A stretch of 64,000 nt of DNA, taken from Ancylobacter vacuolatus. GTDB lineage: Bacteria > Pseudomonadota > Alphaproteobacteria > Rhizobiales > Xanthobacteraceae. The notes under the pieces were generated by a model. It did not search any database and was not told the origin of the DNA. It was given only the letters and a program-made list of their open reading frames with translations. The translations under genes were made by a program, and so were the position numbers. Positions 42,232 through 50,636 of this stretch are shown here, one piece after another. The DNA is taken from NCBI RefSeq assembly GCF_030813595.1, contig NZ_JAUSUH010000001.1, positions 496,001 through 560,000 of the forward strand. Direction: 5' to 3'. The stretch's first letter is position 1; the number at the start of each line of letters is the position of its first letter.

Positions 42232-43305
42232 ATGACCAGTGAGGCCGCATCAAAGGACCCGATTTCGGTTCTGTCCGGGTTTGGCGCCGGAATGGCGACG
42301 AGCGCGTCGAAGAACGGCGGACGTTCCACCCCGTCCGCGCTGACACCGCGTCCGCGCTCCGGCTTTGTCGAAACCGAGCAGGTCCGTGACCTGACCCGGC
42401 GCGGGCTCGGCTTCCTCAATGCAGGCTACCCCCTGCATTTCCGGGGCCCGGCGGGAACCGGCAAGACCACGCTGGCGCTGCATGTCGCGGCGCAGCTCGG
42501 ACGACCGGTCATCATCATTACCGGCGACAATGAACTGGGCACGGCCGACCTCGTCGGCTCGCAGCGCGGCTATCACTATCGCAAGGTGGTGGACCAGTTC
42601 ATCCACAACGTCACCAAGCTGGAAGAAACCGCCAACCAGCACTGGACCGATCATCGGCTGACCACGGCCTGCCGCGAAGGCTTCACCCTCGTCTATGACG
42701 AGTTCACCCGTTCGCGGCCGGAGACGCACAATGTGCTGCTCGGCGTGTTCGAGGAGAGGATGTTGTTCCTGCCGGCGCAGGCGCGCGAGGAATGCTACAT
42801 CAAGGTCCATCCCGAATTCCGGGCGATCTTCACCAGCAACCCGCAGGAATATGCCGGCGTCCATGCCAGCCAGGACGCCCTCGCCGACCGGCTCGCCACC
42901 ATCGATGTCGACTATCCCGACCGGGCGATGGAACTGGCCGTGGCGTCCGCCCGCACCGGCATGGCGGAAGCCAGCGCTGCACGGATCATCGATCTGGTAA
43001 GGGCCTTCCGCGCTTCCGGCGACTATCAGCAGACGCCCACCATGCGCGCCAGCCTGATGATCGCCCGCGTGGCGGCACTGGAAGGCCTCGACGTTTCGGT
43101 CGACGATCCGCGCTTCGTGCAGCTGTGCTCGGATGCGCTGGAATCGCGGATCTTCTCCGGCCAGCGCGCCGAGGCCGTCGCCCGCGAACAGCGTCGTGCG
43201 GCGCTTTACGCGCTCATCGAGACCTATTGCCCGTCGGTGGCCAAGCCGCGCGCGCGGCGCGCCGGCGGCGGGGCTCGCGCCGGCGTCGAGGGGGCGCTGC
43301 CATGA
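42232..43305 (+). CDS. gvpN: Gas vesicle AAA ATPase GvpN
   Basis: A 357-residue MoxR-like AAA ATPase. Walker A GPAGTGKT lies at residues 72-79. Walker B is TLVYDEFTRSRPE, with LLGVFEERML and IFTSNPQEYAGVH following, the typical GvpN order. GvpN is needed for gas vesicle growth, probably remodelling or chaperoning shell assembly. The N-terminal 45 residues are low complexity. Its stop overlaps the next start (ATGA). Confidence 0.95.
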   Translation: MTSEAASKDPISVLSGFGAGMATSASKNGGRSTPSALTPRPRSGFVETEQVRDLTRRGLGFLNAGYPLHFRGPAGTGKTTLALHVAAQLGRPVIIITGDNELGTADLVGSQRGYHYRKVVDQFIHNVTKLEETANQHWTDHRLTTACREGFTLVYDEFTRSRPETHNVLLGVFEERMLFLPAQAREECYIKVHPEFRAIFTSNPQEYAGVHASQDALADRLATIDVDYPDRAMELAVASARTGMAEASAARIIDLVRAFRASGDYQQTPTMRASLMIARVAALEGLDVSVDDPRFVQLCSDALESRIFSGQRAEAVAREQRRAALYALIETYCPSVAKPRARRAGGGARAGVEGALP

Positions 43306-43655
43306 ACGCCGAGAAGAAGTCAGCGCGCACGCGGGGGCTGCGGGACGTCGCCACGGTACAGACCCGGCTTACCCGCGCCACGCCTTCCAATCGCACGCAG
43401 GCGGTCAGCCGCTTCGCGCGGCTGGAGAACGAACGCACCCGCCTCTTGCGCGAGCTGGAGGCGTGGAGCGCCCGTCGGACCGAGGCGGAGCGGATGCTGG
43501 CCAAGGTCGACGAGGAACTCGCCACGATGCGGACGATGCTTCTCGATGCGCCCGCCTCCCCGCCGCGGGAGGCCCAGGCACCACGTCGGCGTCGGGAACG
43601 CGACGAACCCGCCGCCACGCCGACCGCTCATTCACACGCACTCATCGAGTACTAG
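43302..43655 (+). CDS. Small coiled-coil protein of the gas vesicle cluster
   Basis: A 117-residue protein, translationally coupled to gvpN. The middle part (about residues 33-75, FARLENERTRLLRELEAW and ERMLAKVDEELATM) is a predicted coiled coil. Both ends are basic and disordered. No named Gvp family could be assigned with confidence; the position after gvpN is that of gvpV in some gamma-proteobacterial clusters, but homology is not shown. Confidence 0.7.
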   Translation: MNAEKKSARTRGLRDVATVQTRLTRATPSNRTQAVSRFARLENERTRLLRELEAWSARRTEAERMLAKVDEELATMRTMLLDAPASPPREAQAPRRRRERDEPAATPTAHSHALIEY

Positions 43656-43686
43656 AACCTCCAGTTCCGCGAAGGGGAGTGGCACC

Positions 43687-44250
43687 ATGACCCGCAAGGA
43701 CGACACCAAGGACAAGGACGACGGCCCGCGCAAGAAGGCGGGCGCCCGGCTGGACAGCGACCCGAAATCCGAGGCCATGGCCGATCTCGGCGCGGCGTTT
43801 CGCGGTCTTGGCGGGTTGGTCGAGATGCTCGGCTCGCTGGTCGAGAAGGCCGAGGACGTGCAGCGCGAGGGCGAGTTCAAGGTCAAGGGTCTCGGCGACC
43901 AGGCCCGTGGCGTCTACGGCTTCAGCCTGCGCACCGGCATTGGCGGCGTCCCGCAGGTCCGGCGTTTCGGCAACATCAATCCCACCGCCAAAGGCCCGGC
44001 GGTCGACGATGTCCGCGAGCCGCTGGTCGATGTGTTCGACGAAGATGACGAGGTGATCGTCACCGCCGAGATCCCCGGCGTGGCGGAAAGCGAGATTTCG
44101 CTTTCGCTGGAAGAGAACCGCCTCTCCCTCTCCACCACGGGCCGCCATCTCTACGCCAAGACGGTGACGCTGCCAGGCACGATCGATCCGGCCTCGCTGG
44201 AGCGCAGCCATCGCAACGGCATCCTTCAGGTAAAGCTGCGAAAGGTCTGA
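43687..44250 (+). CDS. gvpH: GvpH-type small heat-shock-like gas vesicle protein
   Basis: A 187-residue protein. A charged N-terminus is followed by a helical segment, LGAAFRGLGGLVEMLGSLVE, and a C-terminal alpha-crystallin/Hsp20-like beta domain (REPLVDVFDEDDEVIVTAEI, SLSLEENRLSLST, RSHRNGILQVKLRK). GvpH proteins act as chaperones or stabilisers during shell assembly. The ribosome site GGGGAG lies eight bases upstream. Confidence 0.9.
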   Translation: MTRKDDTKDKDDGPRKKAGARLDSDPKSEAMADLGAAFRGLGGLVEMLGSLVEKAEDVQREGEFKVKGLGDQARGVYGFSLRTGIGGVPQVRRFGNINPTAKGPAVDDVREPLVDVFDEDDEVIVTAEIPGVAESEISLSLEENRLSLSTTGRHLYAKTVTLPGTIDPASLERSHRNGILQVKLRKV

Positions 44251-44254
44251 CCCG

Positions 44255-45271
44255 ATGACCTGCATGGCGGAGGGAGTCGGCGCGTTCAACGTCGGTGCGG
44301 CCCAGGTTCGGGTCGTGACCGACTGCGCGGTCGACATCTCGGCCATCGTGCAGGCGGAAGAGCGCGTGGTGCGCAAGCTGGTGGATCAGGGCGTGTGGCC
44401 GCACGAGACCGTGACGCTGTTCGTCCTCGACGATCTGGCGCCGCTGGTCGGCCAGCTGGCCCGTACCCACCGGCTGATGGCCGACGATCTCGTTCGTCTG
44501 CCCCAGCGTCCCATGGTCAATCTCTACGATCCCCGTCACGCCATGGAATGCTTCGTCTTCGTCAACCGCCACATCATGGTGGCGGAGGGCTTCTGGGGCG
44601 ACGGCCTCGCCGCAGAGGCCCTTCTCGCCCATGAGCACGCGCACCCGCTGTCGGAAGCTCCGGCAACAGCGGCCGCGCGCGGCTTGCACGTGGAAGCGGA
44701 CGGGCCGGCCGCCCTCGCCCCCCTCGCCGCCGAACTCGGGCGCACGCTCTCCACCGGCGCGGTGACGGAGCTGCTCGCCAATGCCTATTGCATCGCCACC
44801 GGCTTTGCCGACGCCCTGCACCACCTCGACCGCATCACCCTGGCGCGGGCGGTGAACAACTTGGCCCAGCGCGTCGAACTGGAGCGCCGCGCCGGCGCGG
44901 CGGTTGCGGCGGGCACGCTGCCCAACGAACAGCTGCGCCCCTTGCTGCGGCTTGCCGATGCGCAGATCAGCCTGCCCTTCGCGCTGGAGATCGTTCCGTT
45001 CGTCGAGGCGGGACGTTCTGCCGAGGCCGCCAAACTGGAGGCGCTGCTGGTCGATGGGCTGATGTCGCGGATGGCGGCCGAGGTGGCAGGCATCTACCGC
45101 GACCTGCGCGAGTGCTTCCTCCACCTGCGTCCAGAATGGGGCGCCGAGGCGATCGTCGCCTGGTGCTCGCGCATTCTCCGACGCCTCTCCGATTTCCTCT
45201 CCGCTGGCGGCGCGCCCATCAGCCTGCGCCTGGCCGGATCGCCGCCGCCCAACGCTGAAAGCCTGCCATGA
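44255..45271 (+). CDS. Gas-vesicle-cluster protein with an HExxH zinc-peptidase-like motif
   Basis: A 338-residue soluble protein not recognised as a known Gvp family. Residues 126-130 read HEHAH, an HExxH zinc-site signature in a helix (AEALLAHEHAHPL). Forty-two residues later comes TELLANAYCIATGF, resembling the Glu-containing helix that supplies the third zinc ligand in ImmA/IrrE-type peptidases. The remaining sequence is helical. It starts four bases after gvpH and overlaps gvpF, so it is an integral part of the operon. Peptidase activity is inference; it might also be a structural zinc protein. Confidence 0.75.
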   Translation: MTCMAEGVGAFNVGAAQVRVVTDCAVDISAIVQAEERVVRKLVDQGVWPHETVTLFVLDDLAPLVGQLARTHRLMADDLVRLPQRPMVNLYDPRHAMECFVFVNRHIMVAEGFWGDGLAAEALLAHEHAHPLSEAPATAAARGLHVEADGPAALAPLAAELGRTLSTGAVTELLANAYCIATGFADALHHLDRITLARAVNNLAQRVELERRAGAAVAAGTLPNEQLRPLLRLADAQISLPFALEIVPFVEAGRSAEAAKLEALLVDGLMSRMAAEVAGIYRDLRECFLHLRPEWGAEAIVAWCSRILRRLSDFLSAGGAPISLRLAGSPPPNAESLP

Positions 45272-46068
45272 GCGCCATCCTCTCCGCCCCCGGCACTGCC
45301 AACGCCGAGGCCACCGCAGCGGCCGAAGGTAAATATCTCTACGGCATCATCGAGGCACCGGCCCCCGCTACCTTCGACGTCCCGGCCATAGGTGGGCGGG
45401 GCGACGAGGTGCACACCCTCACGCTCGGCCGGCTGGCGGCGGTGGTGAGCAATTCGCCCCGCATCGACTACGACAACAGCCGCCGCAACATGCTCGCCCA
45501 CACGAAGGTGCTGGAAGAGGTGATGGCGCGTCACACGCTGCTGCCGGTGTGTTTCGGCACGGTCGGGTCGGACGCCGAGATCATCGTAGAGAAGATCCTG
45601 CGCGAGCGCCGCGACGAACTCGCCGGCCTGCTGGGCCAGATGCACGGGCGGATGGAACTCGGGCTCAAGGCGTCGTGGCGGGAAGAGATCATTTTCGAGG
45701 AGGTGCTGGCGGAGAGCCCGGCCATCCGCAAGCTGCGCGATTCCCTGGTCGGCCGCTCGCCGGACAAGAGCCATTACGAGCGCATCCAGCTCGGCGAGCT
45801 GATCGGTCAGGCACTGCAGCGCAAGCGCCAGGACGACGAGGAGCGCATCCTGGAGCGGGTGCGCCCCTTCGTGCACAAGACACGCCTCAACAAGGTCATC
45901 GGCGACCGCATGGTGATCAACGCCGCGTTCCTCGTTGATGCGGCCGTCGAATCCCGGCTCGATGCCAGCATTCGCGCCATGGATGAAGCATGGGGCGGGC
46001 GGCTGACCTTCAAATATGTCGGCCCGGTACCGCCCTACAACTTCGTCACCATCACCATTCACTGGTAG
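45268..46068 (+). CDS. gvpF: Gas vesicle protein GvpF/GvpL family (copy 1)
   Basis: A 266-residue protein with the family start KYLYGIIEAP, the conserved VLPVCFGTV-type segment (TLLPVCFGTVGSDAE), and the C-terminal RLTFKYVGPVPPYNFVTI. GvpF/L proteins bind GvpA and act in nucleation or assembly. Family members usually end in exactly this GPxPPYxF motif. About 25 extra residues precede the first strand. It overlaps the upstream gene by four bases. Confidence 0.95.
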   Translation: MSAILSAPGTANAEATAAAEGKYLYGIIEAPAPATFDVPAIGGRGDEVHTLTLGRLAAVVSNSPRIDYDNSRRNMLAHTKVLEEVMARHTLLPVCFGTVGSDAEIIVEKILRERRDELAGLLGQMHGRMELGLKASWREEIIFEEVLAESPAIRKLRDSLVGRSPDKSHYERIQLGELIGQALQRKRQDDEERILERVRPFVHKTRLNKVIGDRMVINAAFLVDAAVESRLDASIRAMDEAWGGRLTFKYVGPVPPYNFVTITIHW

Positions 46069-46079
46069 GAGGAGGCACC

Positions 46080-46331
46080 ATGGGCATGCTGACAGATGTC
46101 GTCTTCGCGCCAGCCGTGGGCCCCCTCAAAGGGGTGCTTTGGCTGGCCCGCATCATCGCCGAGCAGGCCGAGCGCACCCTCTATGATGAGGGCGTCATCC
46201 GCGCCGCTCTGCTGGACCTGGAGCAGAAGCTTGAGGCCGGCGACATCGACGAGGACGCCTATGAGACGCAGGAAACGGTTCTGCTGGAGCGCCTGAAAAT
46301 CGCCCGCGAACGCATGCGCAGCGGCCTCTAG
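46080..46331 (+). CDS. gvpG: Gas vesicle protein GvpG
   Basis: An 83-residue protein that matches GvpG: DVVFAPAVGPLKGVLWLAR at the start, then IAEQAERTLYDE and a C-terminal helix LEQKLEAGDIDEDAYE. GvpG is a small essential accessory protein of assembly. GGAGGAGG upstream marks the start. A gap of 105 bases follows before gvpO and shows no clear element. Confidence 0.93.
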   Translation: MGMLTDVVFAPAVGPLKGVLWLARIIAEQAERTLYDEGVIRAALLDLEQKLEAGDIDEDAYETQETVLLERLKIARERMRSGL

Positions 46332-46436
46332 CGAATACCGGCGACCGAGCAGAGCCAAGGCTTCGCTCGGCACGCAGACAATCCTCTGCACAGGTGAAGG
46401 CCCGCGGTATGGCCGCGCGGAGCCAGGAGACTAGGC

Positions 46437-46700
46437 ATGGCGACGACACTGGAACTGATCCGCAATGTGAAGACGCAGGTGCAGGAACTGACGGGTTTCT
46501 CTGCCGACAGCGTTTCCGAATTCAATGCCACCGACGGCGGGTGGGAGATGACGGTCAATCTGCTGGAGCTGAAGCGCATCCCGTCTTCGACCGACCTGCT
46601 GGCAGCCTATCGCATCACGCTCGACCCCGTCGGCAATGTCACCAGCTATCACCGCACGCGCCGCTATCTGCGCGACCAGGTGATGGAGGATGCGCCGTGA
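46437..46700 (+). CDS. gvpO: Gas vesicle protein GvpO
   Basis: An 87-residue protein with the GvpO pattern: helical start, then GGWEMTVNLLELKRIP, DLLAAYRITLD and the closing YHRTRRYLRDQ. GvpO is required for vesicle formation in haloarchaea and is widespread in bacterial clusters. Its role is not known in molecular terms. The stop overlaps the GTG start of the next gene. Confidence 0.92.
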   Translation: MATTLELIRNVKTQVQELTGFSADSVSEFNATDGGWEMTVNLLELKRIPSSTDLLAAYRITLDPVGNVTSYHRTRRYLRDQVMEDAP

Positions 46701-46975
46701 GCGCAGCGGTGGCCGCGGCGCGCATCATCTGTCCGGCCGGCGTCTTCGCGCCGCAGGAGGCCGAAATGCGCCGCCTTACCGACGCCCTCAACCATGCGTC
46801 CGGCGCCTCGGTGCGGGCGGCGCTGGCGAGCCAGCTGCAAAGCGTGGCCGAGGATCTTCTCGGCTGCGCCGACCAGCAGCTGGGCAACTTCAATTGCCGC
46901 CTGTGCCAGGAGGTTGCGCGCCTGCGGGTCAACGCGGCCGGGCTGATCCTGCGCGCGGCACGGCTGGCGTCCTGA
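46697..46975 (+). CDS. Unassigned small protein with a CxxC motif
   Basis: A 92-residue helical protein starting at GTG, coupled to gvpO by overlap. It contains a CRLC motif plus single cysteines (RIICPAG, LLGCADQQ), so it could bind a metal or undergo thiol chemistry. No family could be named. Its strict position inside the cluster, between gvpO and a gvpJ-like gene, makes it a likely accessory factor. Confidence 0.7.
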   Translation: MSAAVAAARIICPAGVFAPQEAEMRRLTDALNHASGASVRAALASQLQSVAEDLLGCADQQLGNFNCRLCQEVARLRVNAAGLILRAARLAS

Positions 46976-47021
46976 AATACGCCATGCGCCGCTTTGGCGT
47001 GTGGAAGGGGAGTGGACCGAG

Positions 47022-47384
47022 ATGAACGAACAGCGGATGGAGCATTCCCTTCAGGCCGTGGGGCTGGCGGACATTCTCGAGCGCGTGCTGGACAAGGGCA
47101 TCGTGATCGCCGGCGACATCACCATTTCGCTGGTCGAGGTGGAACTGCTGAACATACGCCTGCGCCTCGTGGTGGCTTCAGTCGACCGTGCGATGTCGAT
47201 GGGCATCAACTGGTGGCAGAGCGACCCTCATCTCAATTCCCATGCGCGGGAACTGGCGGACGAGAACAAGCTGCTGCGCGAGCGGCTGGACCGGCTGGAG
47301 GCGGCTGTCGTCCCGCCTGTGCTGCCGGCGGAAGCCGCGCTGGAACCGTCCCTCGCCGGGGAGGAGGCGCGTCATGGTGGATGA
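47022..47384 (+). CDS. gvpJ: GvpA-family minor shell protein (GvpJ type)
   Basis: A 120-residue protein. Residues 12-65 match the GvpA core (LADILERVLDKGIVIAGDI, ISLVEVELLNI, VVASVDRA). They are followed by WW and a coiled-coil tail (ELADENKLLRERLDRLEAA), the composition of GvpJ-type minor shell proteins, which help nucleate vesicles. The start at 47022 has GGAAGGGGAG upstream. The last 11 bases overlap the AAA ATPase gene. Confidence 0.88.
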   Translation: MNEQRMEHSLQAVGLADILERVLDKGIVIAGDITISLVEVELLNIRLRLVVASVDRAMSMGINWWQSDPHLNSHARELADENKLLRERLDRLEAAVVPPVLPAEAALEPSLAGEEARHGG

Positions 47385-49506
47385 ACCCGCCCCGGCCAGC
47401 TTCCGGGTCTGCGAAGCGCCCACGCGCGATGTCGGCCGCGGGCTGATCCGCCTCGATCCCGAGGACATGGCGCGGCTCGGCGTGGAGGTGGGCGACGTGG
47501 TGTCTATCATCGGCCGCCGCACCACGGTGGCGCGGGTGATGCCCGCCCATGCCGGGATGCGGCGCCAGAGCCTGGTGCAGATGGACGGGCTCGCCCGCGT
47601 CAATGCCGGCGCCAGCCTGGACGAGCAGGTGACGCTCCACCCGGCCACGGTGGCGCAGGCACGCGCCGTCACCTTGAGCCAGGTCGGCGCGCGAGCCCGC
47701 CCCCCGGATGCACGCACCCTGACGCGGCTGCTGGACGGCATCCCCATGCTGGCCGGCGACCGGGTCCGCACCTCGCTGGTGGGCGCCCAGACCCGCGAAT
47801 TCACCGTCGACAGCTCCGATCCGCCGGGGCCGGTGATGATCGGCCCGGACACGCAGTTGCGGTGCCTCGATGGAACCGCCGAAGGCAATGCCGTCACCTA
47901 TGAGGATGTGGGCGGGCTGTCCAAGGAGGTGCGCCGCATCCGCGAGATGATCGAGCTGCCGCTGAAGCACCCGGAAGTGTTCCAGCATCTGGGCATCGAC
48001 CCGCCGAAGGGCGTGCTTCTGTGCGGGCCGCCCGGCACCGGCAAAACCTTGATCGCCCGTGCCGTGGCCCGCGAGGCCAATGTTCATTTCATCCACGTCA
48101 ACGGCCCCGAGATCATCGACAAGATGTATGGGGCGAGCGAGGCCCAGCTGCGCCGCATGTTCGACGAGGCGGAGAAAAACGCCCCGTCCATTGTCTTCAT
48201 CGATGAGCTCGATGCCATCGCCCCCAAGCGCGAGGAGATGAGCGGCGACCGCCAGGTCGAGCGTCGGGTGGTGGCTCAGCTTCTGGGGTTGATGGACGGT
48301 CTGCAGTCGCGTGGGCAGGTCATCGTCATCGCCGCTACCAACATTCCCAATGCCATCGACCCCGCCCTGCGGCGGCCGGGCCGGTTCGACCGCGAGATCA
48401 TCGTCGGCGTGCCGGATGAGAACGGGCGCCGCGAAATTCTGGAGATCCACACGCGCGGCATGCCGCTCGCCGGCGATGTCGACCTGGGCCGGCTGGCCTT
48501 CCGCACGCCGGGCTTCGTCGGCGCGGACCTGGCGGCCCTCTGCCGCGAGGCGGCGATGAGCGCGCTGCGGCGGCTGATCCCTGACATTAACTTCGCCGAT
48601 GGCCGGGTGTCGGACGAGAAGCTCGCCGCCCTTGTGGTGACGGCGGAAGATTTCGTCGCTGCCCAGGCCGGCACCCAGCCGAGCGCGCTGCGCGAGATCG
48701 TCACCCAAGCCTCCCATAAGCGATGGTCCGATGTCGGCGGGCTCGACGACATCAAGCAACTGCTGGTGGAGGCGGTGGAATGGCCGACCCGCCACGCCGC
48801 CCTCTATGCCGCAGCCGGCATCCAGCCGCCCAAGGGCATCCTGTTCTATGGTGGCCCGGGCACCGGCAAAACCTTGCTGGCCAAGGCCCTGGCCGGCGAG
48901 AGCGGCGCCAACTTCATCGCCGTGAAAGGCCCGCAGCTTCTGTCCATGTGGGCAGGCGAATCCGAGCGCGGCGTGCGCGAGGTATTCCGCAAGGCACGCC
49001 AGACTGCTCCCTGCATCATCTTCTTCGACGAGATCGACACCCTCACCCCCAATCGCGGCGGCACGGGCGGCGCCCTCACCGACCGGGTGGTGGCGCAACT
49101 GCTCACCGAGATCGACGGCATCGAGGATCTGCGCGGCGTCACCGTCCTGGCCGCCACCAACCGTCTCGACCAGATCGACGCCGCCTTGCTGCGCCCCGGC
49201 CGCTTCGACTTTCTGGTCGAGTTCCACGCGCCGGATCTGGCCGGCCGCCGCGCCATTCTCGACGTCCATGCCGGCCGGATGCCGCTGGCGCCGGAGGTCG
49301 ATCTCGCCGCCTTGGCCGTGGCGACCGATGGCATGGTGGGCGCGGAAATCGAGGCGCTGTGCCGCCATGCCGGCGTCGCCGCCATCCGCGACGTGGTGAT
49401 GCGCGACGTCCCGGTCGAGGGGGACACCGGCGCCGCCACTCTCCGGGTGACGCCGCGCGATTTCGCCGATGCCCTGATCGCCATGAAGAGGGAACGTGCT
49501 GCATGA
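47374..49506 (+). CDS. CDC48/p97-like double AAA ATPase in the gas vesicle cluster
   Basis: A 710-residue protein with the order of archaeal VAT/CDC48. An N-terminal double-psi-barrel-like domain (about 1-165; VGDVVSIIGRRTTVARV) is followed by two AAA modules. D1 has YEDVGGLSKEVRRIREMIELP, Walker A GPPGTGKT near residue 219 and Walker B VFIDELDAI. D2 has Walker A GGPGTGKT near residue 494 and Walker B IFFDEIDTL. Both have arginine-finger-type RRPGRFD/LRPGRFD segments. It should unfold or extract protein substrates by threading. It is coupled to its neighbours, so a role in vesicle assembly, quality control or disassembly is likely. Confidence 0.93.
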   Translation: MVDEPAPASFRVCEAPTRDVGRGLIRLDPEDMARLGVEVGDVVSIIGRRTTVARVMPAHAGMRRQSLVQMDGLARVNAGASLDEQVTLHPATVAQARAVTLSQVGARARPPDARTLTRLLDGIPMLAGDRVRTSLVGAQTREFTVDSSDPPGPVMIGPDTQLRCLDGTAEGNAVTYEDVGGLSKEVRRIREMIELPLKHPEVFQHLGIDPPKGVLLCGPPGTGKTLIARAVAREANVHFIHVNGPEIIDKMYGASEAQLRRMFDEAEKNAPSIVFIDELDAIAPKREEMSGDRQVERRVVAQLLGLMDGLQSRGQVIVIAATNIPNAIDPALRRPGRFDREIIVGVPDENGRREILEIHTRGMPLAGDVDLGRLAFRTPGFVGADLAALCREAAMSALRRLIPDINFADGRVSDEKLAALVVTAEDFVAAQAGTQPSALREIVTQASHKRWSDVGGLDDIKQLLVEAVEWPTRHAALYAAAGIQPPKGILFYGGPGTGKTLLAKALAGESGANFIAVKGPQLLSMWAGESERGVREVFRKARQTAPCIIFFDEIDTLTPNRGGTGGALTDRVVAQLLTEIDGIEDLRGVTVLAATNRLDQIDAALLRPGRFDFLVEFHAPDLAGRRAILDVHAGRMPLAPEVDLAALAVATDGMVGAEIEALCRHAGVAAIRDVVMRDVPVEGDTGAATLRVTPRDFADALIAMKRERAA

Positions 49507-50510
49507 CCGACCTTCTCGTCTTCGCCGTGGTGCCCGCCGCCAGGTTCGATCCCGCGATCCTTGCCGATGGGGAAGGACTGCCGCCGGGGCTGCGATCGAT
49601 CGCCGCCGGATCTCTCGCCGCCGTCGTCGGCGCGGCGCCGGATGGGGGGCTCAAGGGGCGGGAGCGGAGCGCTCTGCTGCCCTGGCTGCTCGCCAGCCAG
49701 AAGGTGATGGAGCGGCTGCTGGCCAGCGCCCCGGTACTCCCCGTCGCCCTGGGCACGGTGGTGGAAGACGAGGGCCGCGTCCGCCACATGCTGGATGCCG
49801 GCGCCGCTGTTCTCGGCCAGGGCTTTCAAGCGGTCGGCGAGGGCATCGAGATGAATCTCTCGGTCCTATGGCACCTCGACACAGTGGTGGCGCGGCTGCT
49901 CCCCGGCGTCGCCCCGGAGTTGCGGCACGCCGCCGCCGGCGACGACGAGATTGAACGGCAGGCGCTCGGCGTCGTGCTTGCCGGCCTCGTCGCGGCCGAG
50001 CGGCGCCGGGTGCGGGCCCGGGTGGTCGAGGAGTTGCAGGCGGTAACGCGGGATTTCGCCATCAGCGAACCGACCGAGCCCGGCGGCGTCGCGAATCTGG
50101 CGCTGCTGATCGATCGCACGGCGGATGCGGCGCTGGAGGCGGCGCTGGAGGCGCTCGACGCTGAATTCGACGGCACCCTCACCTTTCGGCTTGTCGGTCC
50201 GTTGCCGCCCTACAGCTTCGCGTCGGTACAGGTCCATCTGGCGCCGGCGGCGAAAGTCTGTGGGGCACGCATCGCCCTTGGGGTGGAGCCGGGCGCCAGC
50301 GCCGAGACCGTCAAGGCGGCCTATCGCCGGGCGGCGCGCGAGACCCACCCCGATCTTGTCCCGGTGATCGGCGACGACGACGAGGTGGACGCCCCGGCGA
50401 TGGCCGAAGAGACGGCCCGCTTCGTCACGCTTTCCGACGCCTATCGGGTGCTGGAAGGCGAGTACGCGCCGGTGTCGCTGCGCCGGCTGGACGCGCTCCT
50501 GACGGAGTGA
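49503..50510 (+). CDS. GvpF/GvpL-family protein with C-terminal J-domain-like module
   Basis: A 335-residue protein. Residues 1-245 are GvpF/L-like (VLPVALGTVVEDE, LTFRLVGPLPPYSFASVQV). After it, residues 256-321 resemble a DnaJ J-domain: ALGVEPGASAETVKAAYRRA, HPD at 282-284, and SDAYRVLEGEY. The HPD tripeptide is the part that stimulates Hsp70 ATPase. The fusion would recruit DnaK to a GvpA-binding factor. It overlaps the CDC48-like gene by four bases. Confidence 0.9.
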   Translation: MTDLLVFAVVPAARFDPAILADGEGLPPGLRSIAAGSLAAVVGAAPDGGLKGRERSALLPWLLASQKVMERLLASAPVLPVALGTVVEDEGRVRHMLDAGAAVLGQGFQAVGEGIEMNLSVLWHLDTVVARLLPGVAPELRHAAAGDDEIERQALGVVLAGLVAAERRRVRARVVEELQAVTRDFAISEPTEPGGVANLALLIDRTADAALEAALEALDAEFDGTLTFRLVGPLPPYSFASVQVHLAPAAKVCGARIALGVEPGASAETVKAAYRRAARETHPDLVPVIGDDDEVDAPAMAEETARFVTLSDAYRVLEGEYAPVSLRRLDALLTE

Positions 50511-50636
50511 CGAGCGTCCGGCACTGCTGCGGCAAGGCGGTGCTGGCCGTGCCGATAGAAGAACCGCCGCAAGCGGTCGTGAGGGACACATGGTCCCGGG
50601 GAAAGGGTCTGCGCGGCGCGCAGGCGGGAGGTGAGC

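Noticed and set aside
47233-49368. 711-codon open frame on the minus strand
   Set aside because: Antisense to the CDC48-like ATPase, whose two AAA modules are complete and unambiguous.
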